Positions 19,539-29,111 are shown, numbered from the stretch's first letter. The stretch: 64,000 nucleotides of DNA from Psychrobacter phenylpyruvicus DSM 7000 = NBRC 102152 (GCF_000685805.1 NZ_JMKP01000006.1:1-64000); one strand, 5' to 3'. The notes: generated by a model from the sequence alone, not told the origin. Numbers and translations: made by a program.

Positions 19539-20648
19539 CTAGCTGCCAAAGCGGTTAGCAATACGCTGTACTGCGCTCAAATAGCCGCTACCGAATAAGT
19601 TCAGATGATTAAGGTAGTGATAAAGGTTATATACGTCTAACCGATCTGTAAACCCTTCTTCAACTAGGCCATAACCGGCATAAGCGTCATAAAACTCCTT
19701 GCTAAAACCTCCAAATAACTGGGTCATGGCCAGATCAGTTTCAGGATGGCCAACGTAGACAGCAGGATCGATCAAGTACCCAAGCACTTCGCTACTATTG
19801 GCTGAGGTATTGCCTAACATCGCGTTCCCGGCCCATAAGTCACCATGTAGCAGGCTAGGTCTAGGTTGACCTGTATTATCTGTCAGCGGATAGTCAGGTA
19901 GATATTGCTGTAATTTGTGTTGTATTCGCTCGATCTGTTGTACGGTTTGGCGGTTTATCAGTTGCTTGTCGAATGCCATTTTGGTTTGTTGGCCCAATCT
20001 TTGAGTGGCAAAGAACTCATGCCAGTCCGCGCTCCAAGGATTGTACTGAGGATTGCTACCGATAAAGTTATCTTCAAACCATCCCGCGTACCATGTCTGG
20101 ATTTGCTGCTCAGTTTGCTGCTGGGCCTCAGTATCTGGGTTTGTAGCCTTGGCTTCTACTGAATCAGGTTGTGGTGGCAGTGCTTGATGTAAAGTAGCCA
20201 GTTGTGAGGCTAAGTCATGCCAACCCTGTGATTTATTAGTAGCACCTTTTGAGCCTTGAGAAGAGTGAATCACCGATAATAATAAAAAACTACACCCTAG
20301 CTCATTATCTATGCCAAAGCATAACGGTTGACAGGTGCGAGCCCCCGTCGCCCGAATGGCCACTAGCCCCGCTACTTCGGCAGAGAGTAGGCGAGCATTA
20401 TCCACGCTATTTTGTTTCAAAAATATTTGCCTATGCTCAGGGTCAACGCTATCTAAAGTTAGTAAACCAGAGTCATTAATATCACCGCCAGAGACCGGCT
20501 TTAGATTGACATCATCTATGGAGTCAATAACGGTACTGCTAAGCGAGTTTATGGCTTCAATTAGGCTGTCAAAGCGTGGGACAGTCTCTAGAAAAGCATT
20601 TATTGAGTTTGGATCTGTAGTTTCAGAAACTAAATGATTCATCGTCAT
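19539..20648 (-). CDS. Fructosamine-kinase-family protein
   Basis: Fructosamine kinases phosphorylate glycated lysines or ribulosamines and so help remove glycation. The 369-residue protein has the catalytic LLHGDLWAGNAM and the metal-binding YLIDPAVYVGHPETDLAM, both standard for this branch of the aminoglycoside-kinase fold. It is longer than the usual approximately 290 residues because of Gln/Asn-rich inserts around 150-175. It is monocistronic and the next gene diverges. Substrate assignment is by family only. Confidence 0.87.
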   Translation of the reverse strand: MTMNHLVSETTDPNSINAFLETVPRFDSLIEAINSLSSTVIDSIDDVNLKPVSGGDINDSGLLTLDSVDPEHRQIFLKQNSVDNARLLSAEVAGLVAIRATGARTCQPLCFGIDNELGCSFLLLSVIHSSQGSKGATNKSQGWHDLASQLATLHQALPPQPDSVEAKATNPDTEAQQQTEQQIQTWYAGWFEDNFIGSNPQYNPWSADWHEFFATQRLGQQTKMAFDKQLINRQTVQQIERIQHKLQQYLPDYPLTDNTGQPRPSLLHGDLWAGNAMLGNTSANSSEVLGYLIDPAVYVGHPETDLAMTQLFGGFSKEFYDAYAGYGLVEEGFTDRLDVYNLYHYLNHLNLFGSGYLSAVQRIANRFGS

Positions 20649-20790
20649 AAGCCAAATAGGTAAATGAATTGAGTCAAATTAACGTAGCTTAGGGGTTATA
20701 TCGAAGTATCAAGCAAAGAAAACGGTAAATGACGTTAAAATTTGTTAGACTGTAATATATTGTTACATATTACTTTTGGATTCTCCCGTT

Positions 20791-21681
20791 ATGACCTACC
20801 TTATCATTGCTGTCCTTTGTAGTGTCGCTGTTTCGGTGCTACTTAAAGTGTTACGTCAAAATAATATCGATATTCGTCAAACCATCGTGGCCGGCTATCC
20901 TGTGGCTTTTTTATTAACTTGGCTTTTATTAAAGCCAGACCTTAGTGCCACGGCGGATTTAGGCAGTTCTTGGACCATTATACTACTGCTGGGCATCTTG
21001 TTGCCGTTGGTGTTTGTTATTCTGGGGCGTGCCATTGAATCGGTCGGGATGATTGCTTCGGATGCTGCACAGCGGTTGTCGCTTATCATTCCTATCGCAG
21101 CTGCATTTTTGCTATTTGATGAAGTGCTAACCCTGCAACGCACTTGGGGAATATTTATAGGCTTTATGGCTCTGATAGCTTTGCTGTACCGGAAACCTGA
21201 TGCGATCGTTGCCGGTCGCTTCGTCAAGACTCCGACGCACCTGAATGAAAATTCTGGCTCAAAGAAGGTAGCCCCCTGGTTTTGGCTGCTAGGGGTGTGG
21301 CTCGGCTACGGTGTTATTGATATTTTATTCAAACAAGTGGCTAAGCAGGGGGCTGCTTTTCCGTTGACCATATTTATCGCCTTCGGTATAGCTGGGCTAC
21401 TGTTATTTTTATATTTACTGGTCAATAAGACTCAATGGCAGAGCAAAGCTTTGGCTTCAGGTCTGCTATTAGGCGCGTTAAATATGGGTAATATTTATGC
21501 CTATATTAAAGCTCATCAACTGCTTTCAGACTCTCCAAGCATGGTATTTACTGGGATGAACGTAGGGGTAATTGCTGTGGCTACTGTGGTGGGCGTTTTT
21601 GTCTTTAAAGAGAAGCTTAATAAGATCAATATGTTGGGTGTTGGGTTGGCTATTGTTTGTGTGTTGGTTTTGTTTTTATAG
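20791..21681 (+). CDS. EamA-like (DMT superfamily) transporter
   Basis: The 296-residue protein is almost wholly hydrophobic with about ten membrane segments in two related halves, the DMT/EamA layout. The start is set at ATG 20791, which opens directly into the first helix (MTYLIIAVLCSVAVSVLLKV); an in-frame TTG five codons earlier is less likely. Substrate is unknown. Confidence 0.8.
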   Translation: MTYLIIAVLCSVAVSVLLKVLRQNNIDIRQTIVAGYPVAFLLTWLLLKPDLSATADLGSSWTIILLLGILLPLVFVILGRAIESVGMIASDAAQRLSLIIPIAAAFLLFDEVLTLQRTWGIFIGFMALIALLYRKPDAIVAGRFVKTPTHLNENSGSKKVAPWFWLLGVWLGYGVIDILFKQVAKQGAAFPLTIFIAFGIAGLLLFLYLLVNKTQWQSKALASGLLLGALNMGNIYAYIKAHQLLSDSPSMVFTGMNVGVIAVATVVGVFVFKEKLNKINMLGVGLAIVCVLVLFL

Positions 21682-21842
21682 CAGAGAGGGTTGTTTCGGA
21701 GGCAATAGATATTTGCTATCTTAAAGAGGGTGAATGTTTCGTTTAGCTGTTAAACGTTACTTTAACCTTTGAGTATTAGCTCTCAAAAACATAAGCTCTC
21801 AAAAAAAATTGGCTCTTAAACCTGAATCAATAGAAGTTCATC

Positions 21843-22643
21843 ATGGCAAAACTAACCGATAAAGTCGCCATCATCACTGGAGCGGCAACAGGTCTAGGCG
21901 AGGGCATTGCGAGCGTATATGCGATGCATGGTGCAAAAATCTGTATGATTGATTTGTCCGATAGCGTTGAGCAAACCGCTGAGCGCATTCGTAAGGACTA
22001 TCAAGCAGAGGTGATCACCTATGTTGGTGATGTCACTGACAAAGCTCAAATGCAAGAGGCTGTAAAGCTAACCTTGGATGCTTTTAACAAAGTTGATATT
22101 GCTTGTTGTAATGCCGGCGTGTGCCAATTAGCACCGTTTGAGCAAATGAGTGATGAGATGCGTGACTTTCATATTGATGTGAATATCAAAGGGGTTTGGA
22201 ATACCTGCCAAGCAGTAATCCCGCAGATGCTAGAGCAAGGCGCAGGTAGCATTGTTATTGCCTCATCTGTAACAGGTGATCTGGTGGCTGACGCAGGTGA
22301 AGCCGCTTATGCCATGACCAAATCAGCCTTAGTGGGTCTAACCAAGTGTCTGGCCGTTGAATATGCTGACAGAAATATTCGGGTTAACTGCACACAGCTA
22401 GGTTATGCTCGTACTCCGATGGTTGAAAAAATGGCATCAGAATCAAACCCTGATAATCCAGAAGAGGCGATTGATTCCATTGCTCAATCTGTACCGATGA
22501 AAAGATTGGCAAAACCGACCGAAGTGGGTGAGCTATTTGCTTTCTTAGGCAGCGATGAGTCAAGTTATTTAACTGGCTCACAAGTGGTTATCGATGGTGG
22601 CGCAACTCTACCTGAAACTATAAGTATGGGTACGGCTGAGTAG
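21843..22643 (+). CDS. ucpA: Short-chain dehydrogenase, UcpA-like
   Basis: The 266-residue SDR has the NAD(P)-binding TGAATGLGEG (12-21), NAGVC, catalytic Ser (141/142, ASSVTGD), Tyr156 and Lys160. Long stretches match what I recall of E. coli UcpA: MSDEMRDFHIDVNIKGVWN, SSVTGDLVAD and the C-terminal DESSYLTGSQVVIDGG. The substrate of UcpA is not firmly known. The ATG is preceded only by a weak ribosome site. A strong terminator follows at 22694. Confidence 0.87.
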   Translation: MAKLTDKVAIITGAATGLGEGIASVYAMHGAKICMIDLSDSVEQTAERIRKDYQAEVITYVGDVTDKAQMQEAVKLTLDAFNKVDIACCNAGVCQLAPFEQMSDEMRDFHIDVNIKGVWNTCQAVIPQMLEQGAGSIVIASSVTGDLVADAGEAAYAMTKSALVGLTKCLAVEYADRNIRVNCTQLGYARTPMVEKMASESNPDNPEEAIDSIAQSVPMKRLAKPTEVGELFAFLGSDESSYLTGSQVVIDGGATLPETISMGTAE

Positions 22644-22693
22644 TTATATTTTGAGTAACTAAACTTTAATCTAAATACGATACGCTCACAACA

Positions 22694-22727
22694 AAAAACC
22701 ACCTTCTTTTAAAGAAGGTGGTTTTTT
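22694..22727 (+). terminator. Intrinsic terminator after ucpA
   Basis: A near-perfect hairpin (AACCACCTTCTTT / AAAGAAGGTGGTT) is followed by a T run. It lies 50 bp past the ucpA stop. Confidence 0.85.
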
Positions 22728-22747
22728 ATTGTTTTTTATCAAAGCCC

Positions 22748-22846
22748 TTACTGCTTAGCAATAAAATCACTCACTTGCTCACTCAAGATATCCCACAGCT
22801 TCTGTTGAACCACCTTACTGCGCCAAACATTGTGCGGGCTAAAAAG
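22748..22846 (-). pseudogene. Broken 3' fragment of a hydroxyacid dehydrogenase gene
   Basis: On the minus strand this segment encodes S-P-H-N-V-W-R-S-K-V-V-Q-Q-K-L-W, then D-I-L-S-E-Q-V-S-D-F-I-A-K-Q and a stop. That is a close copy of the last 31 codons of the intact gene at 24756-25697. Nucleotide identity by eye is roughly 90%. Similarity ends abruptly near 22850. The copies lie 2008 bp apart on either side of the RAYT/REP locus, so this is a remnant of a duplication or rearrangement linked to that locus. Confidence 0.85.
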
Positions 22847-22849
22847 CAC

Positions 22850-23160
22850 TGTGAGGCTGTTGTTTGGATATTTGTACTCTTTTGGGGGTGATGTTCTGAT
22901 GTAGTAAACATTAAATATAATTTAATTAGCTGCTATCCAATTAAAAGAAAAGTGAGTAGTATCTTATATTCAAAGAAAAGGTTGTTATTATTGCCTAGTT
23001 CATCAATAAAATTCACAGACTCCATTACCATCTACCAAATGACCTTAAAGAGTTACGAATCTGTCTACTCCTTAAGGATATAAACACCAGGCATGGGCTA
23101 AAACGATGTGGTCGACGTAAAGCTGGGTATTGAGCGTATGCTAAAGTGCAATCCATAACA
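22850..23160. other. Non-coding stretch before the RAYT locus
   Basis: This approximately 310-bp AT-rich region contains no supported gene. Near 23094 it includes a decayed REP-like string (GGGCTAAAAC). It may be eroded remains of the duplicated segment. Confidence 0.4.
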
Positions 23161-23161
23161 T

Positions 23162-23272
23162 GTAGGCTGTGGCTTTAGCCCAGCCAGATTTTAAAAGTTA
23201 TTAATAGAATAGCTGGGCTAAAGCCACAGCCTACGCTTCAAGTATTTTAAGTAATTGCCCTAATAGAAAGCT
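23162..23272. repeat. REP/BIME unit, left flank of RAYT
   Basis: Two REP-like stems face each other: GTAGGCTGTGGCTTTAGCCC at 23162 and its inverse AGCTGGGCTAAAGCCACAGC at 23211. They are joined by TTTTAAAAGTTATTAATAG. The whole approximately 110-bp segment recurs at 23980-24090 with only a few differences. A degenerate half unit follows at 23269-23282. Confidence 0.9.
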
Positions 23273-23416
23273 ACAGCCTACATTTCAAGTTAAATATTTA
23301 AATAAGCTAACTTGATATTCATTAGGTAGAATAAAGTTAAATTTAGAAACTTTTGAAGCTTGCGCCACAACATAAAAGCATCTGGTTTTTAAAATCCATA
23401 TTTACAAGGTCAATAA

Positions 23417-23950
23417 ATGCGTCGCTATATTCGAGACAATACCTATGGCGGATGCTACTTTATAACCTTCGTCTTACAAGATAGGCAGTCATCACTGCTG
23501 ACGGATTACATCGCTGAATTTCGTATGGCATACCGTGACACCAAAAAGAACTATGATTTCAATTTGGATGCGATGGTCGTTTTACCCGACCATGTTCACA
23601 TGATTCTGACATTACCTGAGAGTAGCAATAACTATTCAATAATTATTGCCAGTTTGAAAAGCCAGTTCTCTCGTCGAATGAATAAAGAAGAGTCAATATC
23701 TCAATCACGACAAAAAAAGCGTGAAAGAGGTATTTGGCAAAGAAGATTTTGGGAACATCGCATACGTGATGATCTAGATTATCAGAGACATATTGAATAT
23801 ATACACTTCAATCCGGTTAAACATGGCTATGTGAATAGTCCAAAAGATTGGCAGTATTCAACATTGCGTAAGTTTATTGATGCAGGAATATATACGCAAG
23901 ATTGGGGTGAAAATGGTTTATTCGATACCATCGATGTGAAGTATGACTAG
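23417..23950 (+). CDS. REP-associated tyrosine transposase (RAYT)
   Basis: RAYTs are single-copy Y1 HUH proteins related to IS200/IS605 transposases. They are thought to process and spread REP hairpins. The 177-residue protein has the HUH-type motif His59-Val-His61 (LPDHVHMIL) and the late motif LDYQRHIEYIHFNPVKHG with Tyr121 as likely nucleophile. The REP hairpins immediately flanking it on both sides are its expected partner sequences. Catalytic motifs look intact. Confidence 0.93.
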   Translation: MRRYIRDNTYGGCYFITFVLQDRQSSLLTDYIAEFRMAYRDTKKNYDFNLDAMVVLPDHVHMILTLPESSNNYSIIIASLKSQFSRRMNKEESISQSRQKKRERGIWQRRFWEHRIRDDLDYQRHIEYIHFNPVKHGYVNSPKDWQYSTLRKFIDAGIYTQDWGENGLFDTIDVKYD

Positions 23951-23979
23951 GCAAGTCATTTTAGGACTAAATGGTTTAG

Positions 23980-24090
23980 GTAGGCTGTGGCTTTAGCCCA
24001 GCAAAATTTTAAAAGTTATTAATAGAATAGCTGGGCTAAAGCCGCAGCCTACGTTTCAAGTGTTTTAAGTAATTACTCTAATAGAAAGTC
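23980..24090. repeat. REP/BIME unit, right flank of RAYT
   Basis: This is the direct repeat of 23162-23272 at an offset of 818 bp, with facing REP stems at 23980-24002 and 24029-24053. Compensating differences are small; the right stem carries GCCGCAGCC instead of GCCACAGCC. Confidence 0.9.
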
Positions 24091-24595
24091 ACATTTTACA
24101 TATCAAGTTTTTTTAATAATTGTCCTAAAAAAGCAGCCAAGTTTTAAAACTTATCAATAGCTGGGCTGAAGCCGCAGCCTACGTTTCAACTATTTTAAGT
24201 GATTGCCCTAATAGGAAGCCATAGCCTACGTTTCAAGAGCTTTAAGTAATTACTCTAATAGGAAGCCACAGCCTACGTTTCAACTATTTTAAGTAATTAC
24301 TCTAATAGGAAGCCATAGCCTACGGTTCAAGAGCTTTAAGTGAATGACCTAACAGAAAGCCACAGCCTACGGTTTAAGTGTATTTAGTGAATGACCTAAC
24401 AGAAAGCCACATTTTACATATCAAGTTTTTTTAATAATTGCTCTAAAAAAGCAGCCAAATTTAAAACTTATCAGTAGCTGGGCTAAAGCCACAGCCTACG
24501 TTTCAAGAGTTTTCAGTACTAATAGAAAGCCACAGCCTACGTTTTAAGTGTTTTAAGTGATTACCCTAATAGGAAGCCATAGCCTACGGTTCTAA
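24087..24595. repeat. Tandem array of half-REP units with 47-bp period
   Basis: The core AAGCC(A/G)(C/T)AGCCTACG recurs at 24169, 24216, 24263, 24310, 24357 and 24404 (exactly 47 bp apart; the last copy is decayed). It appears again at 24486, 24527 and 24574. Between cores is an AT-rich linker such as TTTCAAGAGCTTTAAGTAAT. A second-order repeat of about 97 bp (24087-24184 and 24405-24500), each ending in a full REP stem, brackets the 47-bp tract. No gene lies inside. Confidence 0.9.
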
Positions 24596-24755
24596 GTCGA
24601 TACTTACAGTAATAAAGCCGGCTTCTGCTCTTCGCCGAGGGACGAGGCACGGCCATAGCCTGTAAAGAAAGACTACCGTTGCCCCGCATAATTCTCCCTC
24701 ATTAAAATGCTCCGATGTTGAAGCTCATTTGCTTTTATCTTTTGTTCTTTGTCTT

Positions 24756-25697
24756 TTACTGCTTAGCAATAAACTCACTCACTTGCTCACTCAAGATATC
24801 CCACAGCTTCTGTTGAGCGGCTTTACTGCCCCAAGCATTGTGCGGGCTAAAGATGACTCTGGGGTGATCGGCCAATTGTAGTAAAGGGTCATCCTTGGTG
24901 GTTGGCTCTTGTTCGAAGACATCGGTGGCATAACCTATAATTTGATCGTTTTTCACCGCGTCGGCTAAGGCTTTTGAGTCCACCACACCGCCGCGAGCTA
25001 CGTTAACGATTAATGGTTTTTTGCTCATTTTGGCCAGCGTGTCTTGGTTAATTAGGTGCTGGGTTTGCTCAGTTAAGGGACAATGCAGGCTAATGACATC
25101 GGACGTCTCAAGCACGGTGTCAAAGTCGGTATAGTCATCACTGCGAGGCTCTTTGCCTTGATGCTCTGCCCACAATACTTTCATCCCAAAGGCTTTGGCA
25201 ATCTCAGTGACTCGTTTACCAATGGTGCCGACTCCGATAATCCCTAAAGTTTTGTCCTCTAAATCAATCAAGGGCACGTCCATTAAGCAAAAGCTACCAG
25301 CCTGCTCCCAAGTACCATCACTGACTTTATCATGATAATAAACCCCAGCACGTAGGGCGGCTAACATCAGCATAAAGGTATGTTCTGGTACGCTTTTTAC
25401 CGCATAGCCTGCCACGTTGTATAGCTCGACATCGTGTGCTTTACAAGCTTCTGCATCAACGTTATTCATCCCAGTAGCCGTCAGTTGTATTAGCTTTAAG
25501 TCGGGCAGGGCTGAGATGATATCGGCATTGAGCTTTACTTTGTTAGAAAAAATAATATCAGCCTGTTTACAGCGTTCAATAATTAGCTGATCATCTTGCT
25601 CGGTATCCTCATAGACCACATAATCAGTGACTCCGTTAGGGGCGGGCAAGTTCACGTCATCCAAAAAAGTCCCTCTATCCAAAAATACGGCTTTCAT
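24756..25697 (-). CDS. D-2-hydroxyacid dehydrogenase (glycerate/hydroxypyruvate type)
   Basis: The 313-residue NAD-dependent enzyme shows LIQLTATGMNNVD, the Rossmann motif GIIGVGTIGKRV, and VNVARGGVVD with the substrate Arg. It also has the catalytic Glu region DVFEQEP and the catalytic His in FSPHNAWGS. These fit the hydroxypyruvate reductase (HprA)-like branch; substrate cannot be fixed from sequence. A damaged copy of its 3' end lies at 22748. The ATG at 25697 is preceded by AGGAGA. Confidence 0.88.
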   Translation of the reverse strand: MKAVFLDRGTFLDDVNLPAPNGVTDYVVYEDTEQDDQLIIERCKQADIIFSNKVKLNADIISALPDLKLIQLTATGMNNVDAEACKAHDVELYNVAGYAVKSVPEHTFMLMLAALRAGVYYHDKVSDGTWEQAGSFCLMDVPLIDLEDKTLGIIGVGTIGKRVTEIAKAFGMKVLWAEHQGKEPRSDDYTDFDTVLETSDVISLHCPLTEQTQHLINQDTLAKMSKKPLIVNVARGGVVDSKALADAVKNDQIIGYATDVFEQEPTTKDDPLLQLADHPRVIFSPHNAWGSKAAQQKLWDILSEQVSEFIAKQ

Positions 25698-26097
25698 AAA
25701 TCTCTCCTAATTATTCTACTGTTGCTTAATTTAACTATTACTAAAAGGGGCTTAGGCTTACCTCTGTGATTATTGATACAATAAAGCCAGCCAATACTCA
25801 ACATGCTAACACTGTAACCCAAAGTTCCAAAACTAAGTGCTAAATTAGCTATTTATTTACAAAGATTATGCGAGTATTTTTTTAAGGACAGTGATTAGTT
25901 GTTAAAATAGCAAAAAAATCGATAGGAAAAGGTGTTTTCAAAGATTAGGTGTAGAATTTGCTAACTTTGACCTCATTAACGTAGATAGGGCTAATAATCC
26001 TTTATAATAAGCACCAATTGACAGCGGTTTATTTGCTGTTGCTTGTGATTGATTATCAAGCGAAACCCCACATTTTAATATAAGAACTGACTGATTT
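25698..26097. other. Divergent intergenic region before rapA
   Basis: This 400-bp AT-rich region lies between the dehydrogenase (minus) and rapA (plus). I see no gene or hairpin terminator. It should contain promoters for both genes. Confidence 0.6.
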
Positions 26098-28980
26098 ATG
26101 ACAATAGCTGCTTTAATCCCCGAATTCGCCGTTGGTCAACGTTATTTATCTGATACCGAAGCTGAGCTTGGCCTGGGCGTGGTTATAGATGTTGATGACC
26201 GCTGTGTGCATATCTTATTTGCTCAAAGCGAAGAGACCCGGGTCTATGCCAAGAACTCGGCGCCTTTATCTCGAGTAACGTTTAAGGTGGGTGATGAGAT
26301 TACCGACCAAGAGGGTAACACGCACATAGTTACTGGGCTTGAAGAGGTGATGGGCGTAGTCAAATATCATGTGGAAGGGCACCCGCGTGGCATCATGGAG
26401 ACCCGCTTGGCTGCCAATATTACTTTGGCGAAACCATTAGAGCGTCTATTGGCAGGGCGAGTGGAGCGTGGCGATTGGTACGAGCTGCGTCAAGATATCT
26501 TGCGTATGCAGTCGGCCTTAGCGGGGCACCCTTTAAAAGGCTTGATGGGAGCCCGTGTCGATATTATTCCGCATCAGCTTTATATTGCTCATGAAGTGGG
26601 TAAACGTATCGCACCTCGCGTTCTATTGGCCGATGAAGTGGGCTTGGGTAAAACCATTGAGGCGGGTCTGATTATCCATCAGCAGCTACTTACTGGCAAA
26701 GCACAGCGGGTATTGATCTTGGTCCCTGACAGCTTGCAGTATCAGTGGATGGTCGAGATGCGTCGCCGCTTCAACCTAAATTTCGCTCTATTTGATCTAG
26801 TGCGTACGGCGGCTATTAAAGAGCATAATCCGGATCAAAACGTGTTTGCCACTGAGCAGTGTATCATCGCCAGCATAGACTTATTGCTAGACCATCATGA
26901 TTTATATGAGCAAGCGCTTGAAGCCGGCTTTGACTTATTGGTGGTGGATGAGGCGCATCACTTACATTGGGACCCAGAGCAAGGCGGTAATGATAAATAT
27001 GAGCTGGTGGCAGACTTCGCTCATGAAACTCCAGGCGTGTTGTTATTAACCGCTACCCCAGAGCAGTTGGGGGTAGAGAGCCACTTTGCTCGCCTGCGTC
27101 TGCTTGATTCAGACCGCTTCGATGACTTAGATGACTTTATTGAGGGTCAGGCAGCGTTCTCTGACACCGCAGCAGTAGCCGAAGTATTAATGGATAAAAA
27201 GCCTTTGAGTGAGGGTCAAATTAAAGCCCTGACTCATTTATTAGGCTTTAGCGATCCTGAAGAGTTGGCTTCCATTAATGAGGACGATAAATTACGTACT
27301 TATGCCCTAAATCAGTTGTTAGACCGTCATGGTACTGGCCGAGTGCTGTTCCGCAACACCCGTGATAGCGTGCAAGGTTTCCATGGTCGTACCAGTCGTC
27401 CACACCCTCTGCCTTGCCCTGAAAGCTGGATAGGCAGCTACCAGACCTGTGGCAAATTACGCGAGCAGCTGTGGGGAGAGGAGAATCAACCCGATGGCAG
27501 CTGGTTAGAGGATGACCCTCGTGTGCCGTGGTTAATTAAGCTATTAAAAGAAGAGTTAAAGCAAGAAAAAGTTCTGCTTATCGCCCGTAGTGGGGCTACA
27601 GTTGAGAGTTTAGAGGCGGTGTTACGTCTACATGCCGGCATTAAGACCGCTATCTTCACGGAGCAGATGAGTCTGCTTGAGCGTGACCAAGCGGCGGCCT
27701 TCTTCGCTGATGAAGCTGGTGCCCAAATTCTACTGTGTTCAGAGATTGGCTCAGAAGGTCGTAACTTCCAGTTTGCTAGTCATTTAGTGCTGTGGGACTT
27801 ACCGGCTAACCCAGATACTTTAGAGCAGCGTATTGGTCGCTTGGATCGTATCGGTCAAACCCGAAAAATTACTCTACACGTGCCTTACGTTCAGGGCACT
27901 GCTCAAGAGCGTATGTACCGCTGGTATGATTCTGCGCTTAATATCTTCAATCAGATTTCACCGACCGCACAAACGGTACAAGAGCAGTTCATTATCGATC
28001 TAAAACCTTTACTTGAGGGTGATGATAGCGAAGAAAACCGTCAAGCTTTAGGTGATCTAATTGATGAGGCAGCGAGCGTTCGTCAAGAGTTAGAGGCGGA
28101 GTTGCAGTCGGGCCGTGACCGTCTACTTGAGTACAACTCTTGTCGTCCACGCGTTGCCAACCGCATTGCAGACGCTATGAGCGATTTTGATGCCAATAAT
28201 TTATTGCCCTCTTTCTTAGATCGCTTCTTCTCTTCAGTGAATTTGGATCATAGTGTACAGCGTGATGGCTCTTGGGTTATTCATCCGCCAGAAGCCGAAA
28301 ACAGCCAGCATACCGATGTCGACAATCTGCCAATCTCTGAAGACGGCATGACCTTAACTTTCAAACGTAGCCAAGCCTTAGTGCGTGAAGACATGGATTT
28401 TATTACTCATGAGCACCCACTAATGCTGGCCATTTATGATATGGCCAACTCGGGCACTTTTGGTAACACCACAGTTGCCATGTTGAAGAGTAACACCGTT
28501 CCGGAGGGCATGCTGCTACTGGAGGTGAACTTTAGGGTGACTACCATTGCTCCAAAAGTTCTGAATTTAGGCGCTACTTTACCAACCCAAAATCTACGAG
28601 TGTTCTTAGGAGAGCAGGGCGGTGACCTATCTGATCGCATTACCGCCGATATGATTATGCCGCACATTGAGCGTTTGGATAAAAACCGTTCGCGTCAGGT
28701 AGTTAAGGTGCGTAATAAAGTGATTGAGTCACGTTACTATGACGCTGAAGCCATTGCACAAAGTAAGCTAGAGGGCATTAGTGCTCAAGCATTGGCGCGA
28801 TTTAGTCAGGTTTGGGAGCGTGAAATTAGCCGCCTAAAACAATTACAACAAGTGAACCCCAACGTGCGTGATGAAGAGATTGAACGTCTACAATCACTAA
28901 AAGCCCAAGGGGAGCAGGCGTTGACTAACTTATCATTGGTGCCTGATAGTATCCGGGTTTTAGTAGCAATTAAGCCTTAA
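26098..28980 (+). CDS. rapA: RNA polymerase-associated SWI2/SNF2 ATPase RapA
   Basis: RapA recycles RNA polymerase after transcription. The 960-residue protein has N-terminal Tudor-like domains (about 1-110), helicase motif I DEVGLGKT (179-186), motif II DEAH (284-287) and motif III LLTATPEQ. The second RecA lobe carries SEIGSEGRNFQFASHLVLWD and QRIGRLDRIGQ. RapA-specific C-terminal domains fill the rest. Length is close to E. coli RapA (968). Confidence 0.96.
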   Translation: MTIAALIPEFAVGQRYLSDTEAELGLGVVIDVDDRCVHILFAQSEETRVYAKNSAPLSRVTFKVGDEITDQEGNTHIVTGLEEVMGVVKYHVEGHPRGIMETRLAANITLAKPLERLLAGRVERGDWYELRQDILRMQSALAGHPLKGLMGARVDIIPHQLYIAHEVGKRIAPRVLLADEVGLGKTIEAGLIIHQQLLTGKAQRVLILVPDSLQYQWMVEMRRRFNLNFALFDLVRTAAIKEHNPDQNVFATEQCIIASIDLLLDHHDLYEQALEAGFDLLVVDEAHHLHWDPEQGGNDKYELVADFAHETPGVLLLTATPEQLGVESHFARLRLLDSDRFDDLDDFIEGQAAFSDTAAVAEVLMDKKPLSEGQIKALTHLLGFSDPEELASINEDDKLRTYALNQLLDRHGTGRVLFRNTRDSVQGFHGRTSRPHPLPCPESWIGSYQTCGKLREQLWGEENQPDGSWLEDDPRVPWLIKLLKEELKQEKVLLIARSGATVESLEAVLRLHAGIKTAIFTEQMSLLERDQAAAFFADEAGAQILLCSEIGSEGRNFQFASHLVLWDLPANPDTLEQRIGRLDRIGQTRKITLHVPYVQGTAQERMYRWYDSALNIFNQISPTAQTVQEQFIIDLKPLLEGDDSEENRQALGDLIDEAASVRQELEAELQSGRDRLLEYNSCRPRVANRIADAMSDFDANNLLPSFLDRFFSSVNLDHSVQRDGSWVIHPPEAENSQHTDVDNLPISEDGMTLTFKRSQALVREDMDFITHEHPLMLAIYDMANSGTFGNTTVAMLKSNTVPEGMLLLEVNFRVTTIAPKVLNLGATLPTQNLRVFLGEQGGDLSDRITADMIMPHIERLDKNRSRQVVKVRNKVIESRYYDAEAIAQSKLEGISAQALARFSQVWEREISRLKQLQQVNPNVRDEEIERLQSLKAQGEQALTNLSLVPDSIRVLVAIKP

Positions 28981-29013
28981 GTGGCTAGCCAATAATCTTG
29001 ACTTTTTAGGCCT

Positions 29014-29048
29014 AAAAAAGCCCTCCTTAATCATTAAGGGGGGCTTTT
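29014..29048 (+). terminator. Terminator after rapA
   Basis: The hairpin AAAAGCCCTCCTTAA / TTAAGGGGGGCTTTT has a short loop and lies 35 bp past the rapA stop. Confidence 0.8.
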
Positions 29049-29111
29049 AGTTTTTTGGTATATGCGGTACTCTAAACTGATTAACAACTGATTTTATTGA
29101 GGCAAAGGTTT

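Noticed and set aside
24087-24595. Regular repeats that resemble a CRISPR array
   Set aside because: The sequence between cores is itself repeated, so there are no unique spacers, and no cas genes are nearby. The cores are halves of the REP stems around the RAYT.
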